Source: Naganishia liquefaciens (taxonomy: Eukaryota > Basidiomycota > Tremellomycetes > Filobasidiales > Filobasidiaceae). From it: DNA of 64,000 bases. Under the pieces are notes generated by a model. That model did not search any database. It saw only the letters and a list, made by a program, of their open reading frames with translations, and was not told where the DNA came from. Shown here piece after piece: positions 23,157 to 33,679 of the stretch; position 1 is the first letter of the stretch; each line of letters starts with the position of its first letter. The stretch covers positions 437,782 to 501,781 of the forward strand of contig BLZA01000023.1 of assembly GCA_013423385.1 (NCBI GenBank). The letters are read 5' to 3'. Both the position numbers and the translations under genes were made by a program.

Positions 23157-24713
23157 CCCTAAACTGGAGGAGAACTCCTGCAACTGGCACTGCTGGAGCA
23201 CACTTGCTCACGAAGGCACCGATCATCAGCGAGGCTCGTTCGCCTGCTCTCGATAGGATGGATGTTAACGCCGCAATTTTCTAGTGGAACATCGGAGCAA
23301 AAGAGGTTCCAGAGCTTGATGTACGTTGAAGATTTGTCTGTATATGGGCTGCCTCCGGTTGTACACTTAGTGCCCGTCTAGACACCTGTGCACGTTGCCG
23401 TGGTGGCATGATCCGTAAGCCTAACACCAGTTGACGGCTCGTGGCCATTCGGTGTGAGACATGCCATGCACCCGCCAGGGATTGACCGACTGGGATAGTC
23501 CCATAAAGCACTCCGTAGCGAATGCGAGAGACTTGCACTGCGTGCAATGGAGCTTGCATAAGCACTCACTTGACTTCGAGCTGGGACGTACGCAGGAGTG
23601 ATATGTCTCGTTGTCATGTGGGAATCTGCGTGCGGTCTCGATTGGGTAGGACGTCAATGACCGCTCATCAAGCATACTGCCGCGAAGACATGAAGTGCAA
23701 AGTGGCCATCCGTTCGTGGACAGCCCTTGTCGACATTAAACATGGCCCCATACGATGAAACGTAAAATGGGATCCCAGAGGAAAGAATGATAGACATCAA
23801 GGGAAGCAGGCAAGCAATTGTCATTTTTGCTCACAAGCAGATTGCTGGTGGCTATTGAAGCTGCTGTTGACGTGCTCGTGGCGGATAAGCATTGATCACG
23901 AGCACGCGACATTTCTGCGGGGCAGCTGAGTTGGAGATTTCCCCAGTCGCCAGTGAATAACATTTTGCAGGACCTCAGAAGGACGAATACTTCAAGGATA
24001 CGTCAGACCATCATGTAGTCTACAACTAATATTGCAGCACTTCATCCACACGCGTCTGCCATGGTCTATTCAGCTGTGTGTTCCGGCGTTCCGGTTGACG
24101 GAATTGGCTTAATAGCAACGTTAATAGCTGGCTTGATGGTCGAGCAGCTTGTCGGCTCTACTCTTTTCGTCATATTTCACATCACCTCCACCTTCTTACT
24201 GGTTAATCTCGATTGCGTTGGTCAGACTGGTTTTGGTTTTGGCTTCCCGGATTCTGCCTTGGTTTCTTCGTCGACCTGAACGCTACTCGAAGCCCGCGCT
24301 GAAATCCAAAGTTCCTGCAGCTAATCGCTACCCAATTGCCGGTTACGCCAGAGAGAGCTCTTGCATCGCTATCAGGCCCGCTCGACTTCGTCTTGGTGAC
24401 TGAATTTGGAAGATCGGCGCTTCCGGAAGAGAAGATCGGAGCACGCGTCGTAGCAGTCTGAAACGAGGACCGAAGCATCCCGCCTTTGCAAGCAATCTCC
24501 GAGATACGGGCTGCCATAGCGACAGGGTTATCAAAAGTTCAAGGATCAGGGGCGCAAGGATACAAGACAACGATTGCGACATTTGCTATCGGACATAAAT
24601 AAGAAGGGAAGTTATAGTTACAAGATTTCGCTTCAATAGTACCAGCAACTCGGTAACATCGCCGACTATCGCTCTCCACAGCCTTTGTACTGCCACGCGA
24701 CGAGTCTGCAACT
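23157..24713. other. gene-poor interval before GSH1
   Basis: About 1.5 kb with only short overlapping frames on both strands. The last 150 bp before 24714 are the probable GSH1 promoter and leader. Two telomere-like units (CCCTAACCCTAAA) lie at its left edge, 23151-23163. No tRNA or transposon signature was recognised. Confidence 0.4.
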
Positions 24714-27260
24714 ATGGGTCTTCTGTCTCTCGGCACACCTCTCAGCTGGCCGGAAACCAAAGTATTGGCTGATCACGTTCACGAACATGGTATTACACAA
24801 TTCCTCTATACTTGGGACCGATGGGCTGGACGCAAGGGCGAACCATTGCTTTGGGGCGACGAGATAGAATACATCGTCGTCTCGCTGCAAGATGAGAAGA
24901 AAAGGGCTTCCTTGTCTCTTCGACAGTCCGAAATATTGGACGAGCTCAAGAACGTCGTCTTGGACCTGTGCAACGAGCAACCCGAAAAGAGTATGGTCAT
25001 TCCGACATTTCATCCAGAGTACGGCATGTACATGCTCGAATCAACTCCAGGCTGTCCAAGCGGACCGCACTTGAAGGATTTGGTCAGCGTAGAAGCCAAC
25101 ATGCGCTTCAGAAGAAAACTCGCTCGTTCCCACTTGCGAGCGAACGAAATCCCGATGACCATCACCTGTTTCCCACGGCTTGGTGTCACGGACAAGCCAT
25201 TCACGGATCCCGAGTGCATGTCAGTTGCCGACTCACCTGCTAGTCAGAGCCTGTTTGTCGGCAAGGGAGTTACCAATCCCCATGCAAGGTTCCCGTAAGT
25301 CGGCCGTACAAAATGCCTTAGAAGTCAAGCTGACTCAAGGCCATGTAAAGTACCCTGACTGGTAACATCCGATCACGTCGAGGTTCAAAGGTGGCTATCA
25401 ATGTACCCATATACAAAGACGTCAACACCCCTTCGCCATTCGTCGATCCGACTATTCCTTATGATCGTCAACTTTGGCCCGGGGATAGCGAAGCAAAGAA
25501 CGGCGCTGCTAAGCCAGACCACATTTATATGGATGCCATGGCGTTCGGCATGGGATGTTGCTGTTTGCAGATTACTTTCCAAGCGTTCAATGTTGACGAA
25601 GCTAGGAGGATGTATGATGCCTTGGTTCCCGTTGCCCCAATCATGGTGAGCAGCGCGACCTCTTATTGTTGCGCGACTGCGCTGACCCATTGAATATCAG
25701 CTGGCTTTGACAGCATGTAGCCCTGCTTTCCGAGGATACCTGGCCGACGTCGATGCACGATGGGACGTGATCGCCGGCAGCGTCGATGACCGTACAGAGG
25801 AAGAGAGAGGCCTTAAGGTGGGCATTTTCAAATGGGTATGAGAGCCCGCTGAAATTTGATGCCTCATTCCGTAACAGCCGCTGAAAAATGACAAATACCG
25901 GATACCGAAATCGAGATACGACTCCGTAGACTGTTATATCGCCAATGATTCACGGAATAAGGCAGCGTATAATGATATTGCCTGCCCTATAAATGAAGGC
26001 GTTTACCAGAGACTGAAAGGCCATGGTTTGTCTGAACTCATCCCATGTCTGGTATTCTGGCTCACTTTTCCCTCTCTGCAGGCATCGATGACGCTCTCGC
26101 GAATCACATTGCTCATCTGTTCATTAGAGATCCTCTGGTGATCTTCAGCGAACGAGTTGACCAGGATGACGAAGATTCCATGGATCATTTCGAAAACATT
26201 CAGTCTACGAATTGGCAAACCATCAGATTCAAGCCGCCACCACCCAATTCGTCTATCGCCTGGAGAGTGGAATTCCGAAGTATGGAAGTGCAGTTGACCG
26301 ACTTTGAAAATGCTGCGTTTTCCATCTTTATCGTCCTTTTGACTCGGGCAATCCTGAGTTTCAATCTCAATTTCTACATGCCCATCTCCCAGGCAAGTTT
26401 CGCAAGCATTGGCTTGGATTTCTGCAATGCTGACTGAAATTGCAGGTCGACGAGAACATGCGTCGCGCTCAGAAGCGTAATGCGGCACGGCAAGAGACCT
26501 TCTTCTTCCGGAAGTGGGTGTTCCCTTTAGGCAAGACACCATCCCATGTCGATTGCCGCAGCCGTTCGACGTCTCCGAACGGATACAGGGCCACCAACGA
26601 TGCCTCCGAGAATGGTTCCAGTGTGCCGCATTCTGCCTCCACTACCTCATTCAAGCTAGACGACAGATCTAGTTGTCCTAGCCCAGCCACCTCCCATCTC
26701 GAGCCGGATGATGAGGTAGAGGAGATGACAATGGATGAACTCATTAATGGAAAGGTGTGTCTTTCTGTTTCATCCCTCCCGATTCACATTGCTCATTTTG
26801 CTGCTTCCTGGTTGCAAGGGCGAATTCCCTGGTCTTCTTGGTGTCGTCAACGCCTACGTCAACTCCCTGAACGTTGACGTAGCCACAAAGTGTGATATCA
26901 GGAAATACCTAAATCTGATCAAGGAAAGAGCATCAGGTACGACTGGTTTTATTTATACGTCCCCTCATTAGCATTAATCTCGCGGTTTCTGTCAAGGCAA
27001 ACTTGTCACTCCGGCCACCTGGATCCGCAAATTCATTGTTACGCATCCCGAATATAAGCACGACTCGGTTGTGTCGGAATCCATCAACTACGATTTGCTG
27101 AAAGCGATAGATGAAATGTACGTCGCGTAAAAGGCCCAGTATGATCAATCGGCGACAATTAATTGATCTTTCTCTGGACATTGCATTGATCAGTGAGCGA
27201 GGCGTACGAGCAGCACCAGAACTGTTGGGCAAGGCGTATCAGGCCAGCCAGCAAACGTGA
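24714..27260 (+). CDS. GSH1: glutamate-cysteine ligase catalytic subunit (Gsh1)
   Basis: Catalyses the ATP-dependent joining of glutamate and cysteine, the rate-limiting step of glutathione synthesis in the cytosol. Nine exons give about 688 residues, normal for the eukaryotic enzyme. The N-terminus [16 protein letters not shown] and [10 protein letters not shown] carry the conserved Glu residues near the metal and substrate site. Other family blocks are [71 protein letters not shown] and the C-terminal [11 protein letters not shown] Ser-rich insertion follows [12 protein letters not shown]. The fifth intron, 26393-26445, has a GC donor (GCAAGT); the conserved QVDENM join leaves no alternative. 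The stop is at 27258-27260. The gene converges on the membrane-protein gene about 250 bp away. Confidence 0.97.
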
Positions 27261-27508
27261 TACGGAAAACGAAGCGGCGGTCATGGCATGTCAGCAGTTG
27301 TATAATGTTGGCATATCACATTTACCAAATCGAGGCTGATCCGTATGGTCAAATACCTCGAAGCTATTTGACTAGCGAATTCTTTGCAGAATGTTGTTAG
27401 TCTGCGGAGTGTTTCTGTGCTCGTCGATGCAGTACAACTAGTTTGCTGCAAGAATGGTACAGCTGTCTCCAATCTCTACGGCATTCGCTAACCGTCCACG
27501 TCTGCCAA

Positions 27509-29267
27509 TCAGTCTAATTCAAGCAGAGCTTGCCCCTTTCTGTGCTGTTTCGTTGCCGCCAAGGCCCCCTTCATCTCTGACACGATCTCCTCGAGCATGT
27601 TAAGCTCGATTTTGGCAGCAGACGCAGGCTCACTTTCCTCTCGTGACGGGAATCCGAGGTGGAATCCCATCAAGCCAGAACTAAACAACCCGACTTCGTT
27701 GCGATGACTGCGCAGGTGTTTGCGGATAATTTCCAAATTGAGTCGAATCTCTTGCAAGTTTTGCACTGTCAATTTCGAAAGCGCCAGGTCGTTGTGCAAG
27801 ACATCAAGTTTGGATGGTTCGTGTTCCCCACGGATGAATCGCTGCGCCTGCTCCCAAGAGTGTTTCCATCCTGGTTCAGCCTTGATGCCCTTTTCCAGCC
27901 TATCGACTTCCCATGAAACGCTCTCGATAATCCTTCCGCCCAAAGCTGAGCCTGCTTCGGCTTTCGGTATCGTCCTTTCCGTGATGCGGTACAGATTGTC
28001 GAGATTGGCTTGTATTCTGACCATCACTCGATGAACCCGGTCGTCCAGCTCTTTGGTTGTCAATCCAGCCTGATCGTCCGCCAGCGTGTGAAACAGGCGG
28101 TCAAACTCCCTCACTGTCCAGGCAAAGACGCTGTTGCTTTCTGCGGCGAGAACTCTTAGAGCGATAAGAATAGAAATATGTGAATCCAGGTGAAGAAACT
28201 CGAATACCGGCGCAGACGTACGATATTTCGTCCGACAAATCTCTACTCAAGTCTCCAAGCTGTCGCATTTCGTAAGCGATCTCAAACTTTTCCGCCAGAT
28301 TCGAGGATACTTTGATCGCTGTGGCCAATTCCCATATTCTGGCAGTGGGTATGCGGGTCAGAGGATCGAGTGCGTGGTGGATCTATTCCTACTCACTTCG
28401 TATGATGAAGACCGCCATCTGCACCTCCTGTCCCGAGTTTGATAACGGAATCGAAAATGTCTAAAGCATCCTGGCCTGCGAGAGCCTACCATCAATGTGG
28501 TAACCTATCGCGATCATATGATAGCTACCTTCTTTCTGCAGCTTCCTGGCGACAATAGCACGATCTTGCTCTTGCAGAGCTCTCATCTTGTCGAATAAGC
28601 CAACGTTGCAGAGTATGGGAATGGGGGCGATATTGCAGAATCCCTGAGTCACCGCCACACCGGAAGGCAACCCATTCCCGATGCTCTTTAGAGTTTCTCC
28701 TATACGGATATCACTTAGGTGAATGTTCCCTGCGTACAAAAGCCATAGGAGCTTGAAGGGCGTCTTGACAAGCGAAATGACAGTTCGGAGTAGGTACGGC
28801 AAGCCGTATTGCACCGCAATGAGGACGCAAACCCCCGCCACAGCTACTGCGATGATCGGAAGGAGGATCGGAAGGAAGGTTGGCGAGAGCATTGCCGACA
28901 GAACCGACACCGTGAGCCATAGAATGTATTGTACGAGCCGGAGGACGATCTTGAAAGGCCAAATGATCGATGCAACGATATCGAGTGGTCGTTCTTGTTG
29001 AGCTCGAGGTCGTCGACTCGCGGACGCAAAGTTGTTCTGAAAGTCGACCATTTCGATCTCCTCAACTGAAGTGTCCGTATCCGACTCGATGGTAATAGCG
29101 GCGGCCTCCTTCCTCGCCCTCCTTCGGGGACTCGGAATGCCTGCCATACCTTCCCGCCTCAACGAACCCTCTCGACGGTGTGTTGTCCCACTTGCTACGG
29201 TGTTACGGCGGCGAGATTCCGAGGTGGCGCTTCGACGCACAGACCGTGGTGTCGTGTTCCTCTGCAT
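27509..29267 (-). CDS. multi-pass membrane protein of unknown function
   Basis: The N-terminus (MQRNTTPRSVRRSATSESRR) is strongly basic and Ser/Thr rich, followed by an acidic patch (ESDTDTSVEEIEMVDF). Hydrophobic segments follow at about residues 100-190, including LVQYILWLTVSVLSAMLS, ILLPIIAVAVAGVCVLIAV and LLRTVISLVKTPFKLLWLLY. The rest is a soluble helical domain spread over later exons: ALDIFDSVIKLGTGGADGG, LATAIKVSSNLAEKFEIAYE, REFDRLFHTLADDQAGLTTK and a long charged coiled-coil-like stretch with LSKLTVQNLQEIRLNLEII. It ends GQALLELD. Introns lie at about 28474-28530, 28340-28395 and 28150-28220. The topology suggests an organelle or nuclear-envelope anchor with a cytosolic tail, but the family is not recognised. 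Confidence 0.75.
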
Positions 29268-29679
29268 TGCGTGGGTGTCAGATATGCTTGAACGATCGCA
29301 CGAGACTTCAGACTTCTATAGCATGATGACATGAGACTGCGACGATGAAGTCTGCACAAACAAAACAAGAACCTTTCGTGTTCGATCGCCGTCATGGTGA
29401 CGAATCAGGGGAAAAGATACCGCACGCTCGGCTTGTCGACTTCGCTATCCTCCCTTGTCTGGTAGACAAGCTGGTAGACAGTCGTATGACTTGGTGACAT
29501 TTCCCCTCGCCTCTTCTTGACCCAGAAATTGACTTTCCGCATGCAAAGCTGCTCAGAATGGAGCGCGAAATCGACAATGTATCGTCTATGACAAGCAGTA
29601 CCCTGGAGACCTGTCCCTCTTTTACAAATAGCTGTTCCTTCCTCTATCAATCAGCCTTCCTGTATACGAACACAAAGTT
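29268..29679. other. intergenic between membrane protein and YHM2
   Basis: About 410 bp upstream of the membrane-protein gene and downstream of YHM2, which lie head-to-tail on the minus strand. No gene or regulatory site was recognised. Confidence 0.4.
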
Positions 29680-30817
29680 TTACGTAGGCTTGCCCTTGAT
29701 GCTATCGACCGGAACCACCTCAGCACAGCGGAATATTTTGGCGCTAAAAGAATGAACTTACGCAGCCTTGACGTAGTCGGCAAACGAAACCATGCAAACG
29801 GTCTGCCAGACACCCAGACCTATACGAGGGGTCACTCCTCGGTACAAGCCCTTGATACCGTTGGTCTTGTAGATGTACGACAAAGTATTGAGAATGGTCT
29901 TTTTCTGGGCAGCTCGAACCGGGTCGGCAGATTTCATGGCGGACTGCATCTCGACTCGAACGACTGCAAGTGTTTCAAGACAGCGTGAACGGGAGTCGTG
30001 GGATGCCATCAGGGAAGCTTACCCTCAATCGGCTGATTCCAGGTTGCCAGAGCACCACCGGCACTCGCAGCCAGAATCTTGTCCATAGCACCCAAGGCCT
30101 CACCGTCGGTCTTGCCCTTGATGGAACGTATCGAGGTCTCGGCGAGACGAGCGAGACCCATTCTGCCGAGGCGGAACGATCAGTTCTGCAGTCCAGGCGT
30201 GAATACAAGATCGGAGATACGCACCGACTGCCCCAGTTGGTCATTTGTCGGACGGCTACGGCGTTGACTCCCTTGTTGATGCCCTTGATACCTTCCCGTC
30301 TGTAGATGTCCATGAAGACGGACCACGTTCCTGGTGGCTTGACACCAGAAGCGGCGACCTTGTGACGGGTAATTTCGACAGTCTTCATGCATGTGCAGAT
30401 ACCTATATATTAGAGTATCAGTATAACCGCACGAGACATGTACGTCAGGAACTGACCCATAGTAGCATAAGCCTGTGCAATACCTCCGCCCATTCCTCCC
30501 AGCAATCCCGAGACGGCAGGACCGACGCCGAGCGTCTTTTGTGCGGCCTTTTCAATTTCTCCACTGGCAAACAACAAGACTCCACCTTTGGTCGATGCCT
30601 CAATCCAAGCCCACGGGATCAATCCTTGGTAGAAACCCGTGACACCTCCACGCGACATAACCGTCTGGAACGCCTGATACATGGACTGGGATCGGTTTGC
30701 GGCCATCTGGGTCTTGAGCACTTCGAGGGGCTGGCCGAGAGTGGTCACTTCAAACAGGTTCATGGTCGCACCAACGGCAATGTTGGACCAGCTGAAGCCC
30801 TTTTCCATGGGTGCCAT
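29680..30817 (-). CDS. YHM2: mitochondrial citrate/oxoglutarate carrier (Yhm2)
   Basis: An inner-membrane solute carrier that exchanges citrate for 2-oxoglutarate and so supports cytosolic NADPH. Five exons give 300 residues: 30457-30817, 30225-30402, 30023-30162, 29762-29963 and 29680-29701. The sequence follows yeast Yhm2 closely: [88 protein letters not shown] and [18 protein letters not shown]. The mitochondrial-carrier signature is degenerate in the first two repeats, as is usual for this family. The last exon is only 22 nt and adds IKGKPT and the stop. The start is [12 protein letters not shown] at 30817. Upstream is a gene-poor 1.5 kb shared with SEC9. Confidence 0.95.
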
Positions 30818-30993
30818 TTTGGATGGATCGTGTAGAGGTGATGGGGTGGTGTGGGCTTGGTTGTGGATAGGAGATTAGCCTGAGTGGGAAGACAATGTCA
30901 GGGGTATGGGGAGATGGACTCACGGGTTCAAATGGGGTATAGGGAAATACCCTCGAGATCAAGGAAGACGAGTCGACGAGGAGTGCAAACAAG

Positions 30994-31976
30994 ATGTGCT
31001 ATACCACGCTGATACCGGCCAGCACATCCGTCGCATCGTCGCATCGTCTCATCGTCTCATTCCCCATAAATCGCCCACCTCCCCTCCCCCGCCCCGCGCG
31101 CGTCCCCTCCGCCTTTGCATCCGCCACGCGTAACCCGCTCGGCCACCTGCGGGTACAGCAGTTTGTCCACAGCAGACAGAGTACAGCTTTCGGGAGATCG
31201 GAACGCCTTCGGGTCGCGCGCATCGCTCGCTGGCCGCGGCATCTTGCCTGGGTTGAGCGGGTCAATCCAGTAGATACCGCGCGACCCAAGCTCACGGCCA
31301 AGGCGCTCTCTGACTGGTATCGCAAGCAGTTGGCAATGGACGGAGACTCAGATGTCTATTCTGGGTGCTTGTCTGGATATCCTTGATGACTTGACATGGT
31401 ACGATAGTGATAATGACAGCTCTCGAGGTGATTGGTTTTCTTACAGCCGTGTTCCACCCGAAATAACGGACCGAGCGGGCGCGTTGGGAGATAGAGGTGA
31501 ATTTGTCTTTCGAACCCGTGATGAAGCTGGGGCAAGCATGTGATTATTCCAGCGAACGGTAAGGAAGGCCTTGGTTTGTGAATGTCCCGTCCATGATTAG
31601 CTCTGGCATCGCACGGCGATTATGTTTGCATTCGAATATAACTCGGCGGCGGTATTCGGCCAAGGAATAGGCTTGACATTCCAACTTCACGAATACCTCT
31701 TAGCAGCTCTCGCAGCTTGTCACAAATCAGCTGAGAGTTCGTAGTCGTTTTCTACATTATTGACTAATGTCTCGACAGGGGAAATGGGCGGATATTTGGG
31801 CGGCGATGCATGGGCCCACGAAGCCTGAGCCGTTCATCGTGACGCCGCGGAATCCCGCTCTCGTGATCAAACAGGTCCAAGCCACCAGTGGGTACTGCTC
31901 CGTCGCTAACGATACCCCTGGCATCCACTACCCTCGAGATCAGCCTCCTGATTCGCAAGCCTTGCGACGTGTATAG
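30994..31976 (+). CDS. possible small spliced gene, unrecognised
   Basis: Three plus-strand stretches look weakly coding. One at about 31150-31350 ends PKLTAKALSDWYRKQLAMDG. One at 31352-31543 is acidic (LDILDDLTWYDSDNDSSRGD). One at 31776-31976 follows an acceptor-like CTCGACAG and reads GKWADIWAAMHGPTKPEPFI, ending SQALRRV. I could not join them confidently. On the minus strand, 31080-31330 also carries a plausible frame (GIYWIDPLNPGKMPRPASDA). Coding status and strand are uncertain. Confidence 0.25.
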
Positions 31977-32235
31977 GTTACTTTTGCTTTGAAATGCATT
32001 CTGCGCAAACTGTTGGGTCCTGGGATCATCCAATATGTACAACCCTCAGATTCTCCACATGCAAGGGCCCAAAGCTCCCAATGACGAGACTCTCCTGGGA
32101 AGGGAGCCTTCACACAGTACCGCTGCGAGCACACCCAAGCTGAGGGTTCCGCAAGCGCCTACTATAAGAGGACGACGAGCTACCGAGTTGAACTCGTCGC
32201 GGTTCCCTCGTGTTTCAGCTGCGCGGACGCGCGCG

Positions 32236-32268
32236 CATCATCTGCATCTGCATCTGCATCCGCATCCG
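32236..32268 (+). repeat. CATCTG/CATCCG hexamer microsatellite
   Basis: A run of CATCTG units passing into CATCCG lies about 120 bp upstream of the SEC9 start, next to a GCGCGC tract. It is probably in the 5' leader. Confidence 0.7.
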
Positions 32269-32386
32269 CTCGCTGCTCGCCCTGACTGTGGAGCGAGCGA
32301 CGTTCAAAGGGGAAACCGACGGCCCACGGGATCGCAGGGGCATGTCCACTCTGCCCCGATTGCCTCCTGACAGCTTAGCCACTACG

Positions 32387-33584
32387 ATGCCCCTGTTCAA
32401 GCGCAAAGACAAGAATGTCATCCCGCCCGTCGAACCTGCCCCAGGGTACGACGCCGGTTCCTCTGTCTCCATCTCAAACACGCCCTCACAGCCCGGCGCC
32501 GCTGCCCGTCAGCAGCTCTTTGGCACCAAGACACCCTCATCGACGGGACCTCCCGCTGTTGTCGATCCGTATGCCAATTCCCGCGGAGCCTCAAGCCTCA
32601 GTCGTGCGCCGCCTTCGTACACGTCTACTCCCGGTGATCCGTACGGCGACGCCAAGGGCGCGTCGGATCGAGAGCAGCTGTTTGGCGGGTTCACGCCCAA
32701 GGAGAATGTGCCAAAGACGAGAAAGTATGGGTATGAAGGGCGGGAGAATGAGGATGATTTTGACGAGGATGAGGAGATCGAGGGCATCAAGCAGGAGATG
32801 AGGGACGTCAAGCAGGAAAGTTTGGCGGGAACAAGGAATGCATTGAGGATTGCTCGGGAAGCGGAAGATACCGCTCGGGGGACGTTGGCAAAGTTGGCGG
32901 ATCAGTCCGGTCAGTCCATGTTCACTCGTCGTTTTCTCAGTCATAGACCGATCCTGTAATGACAGAACGAATCGCCAACACTGAACGACACCTCGATGTT
33001 GCCAAGGCCAGTAACTTGCGTGCCGAAGATCAGGCCGCCGAACTGAGAAAGCTCAATCGATCCATCTTCCGACCATCCGTGACGTGGAACAAGGTATGAC
33101 CATCCGTGATCATTGCCGATCCAGAGCTGACAAGCGAGCCCCCGGTCCATAGGAAGGCAAGAGGCTTGCCCAGGAAGAAAAAGTCATGGAACGACATCTT
33201 CGGGAACGCGACGAGCGCGAAAAGGCACGTCAGGATGTCCTCGATTCGCATCATCGCTTGGGCGCCGCGGGCACCGACGGCTCGTACGGCTCATCGCGCG
33301 ATGGTCCACCGCTGCCAGGCGCACAAGCCAAGCGAAAGGAGGAACGCAAGAGGTTCCAATTCGATGCGACCGCGTCGGATGACGAGTTGGAAGATGAGCT
33401 GGATGATAATCTGAATGAGACGTTGGAGGTGACGCGGAGGCTCAAGTCGCTTGCCGTGGCTGCCGGGCAGGAAATTGACACACACAACAAACGTCTCGTG
33501 GGCATCACGGACAAGACTGGTGATCTCGATTTGGCCATCATGAAGAACACGGAGAGGGTGAGAAGAGCTGGAGGCAAGAATTGA
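32387..33584 (+). CDS. SEC9: plasma-membrane t-SNARE, SNAP-25 family (Sec9)
   Basis: A Qb,Qc-SNARE that pairs with an Sso-type syntaxin and the exocytic v-SNARE in secretory vesicle fusion. Three exons (32387-32909, 32966-33093, 33153-33584) give 360 residues. The N-terminal half is a Pro/Ser-rich disordered leader with two RQQLFG/REQLFGG motifs. The first SNARE helix starts near IEGIKQEMRDVKQESLAGTR and crosses the first intron into ERIANTERHLDVAKASNLRA. The second SNARE helix near the C-terminus reads LNETLEVTRRLKSLAVAAGQ, then TGDLDLAIMKNTERVRRAG, with the central Gln positions in place. No cysteine palmitoylation cluster is seen, as in yeast Sec9. The stop lies 95 bp from the MPP10 stop. 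Confidence 0.93.
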
Positions 33585-33679
33585 TCGCTTTGTGGATCGT
33601 TGTATAAGGTAGCATAACGCCATACCCGGATCGCTGTCAGACGCTCCCGACGCAATGTCCCATAAGATATGCAGAAAAA

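Noticed and set aside
22674-24713. Possible transposon or retroelement remnant
   Set aside because: No terminal repeats, target-site duplication or recognisable transposase or polymerase text.
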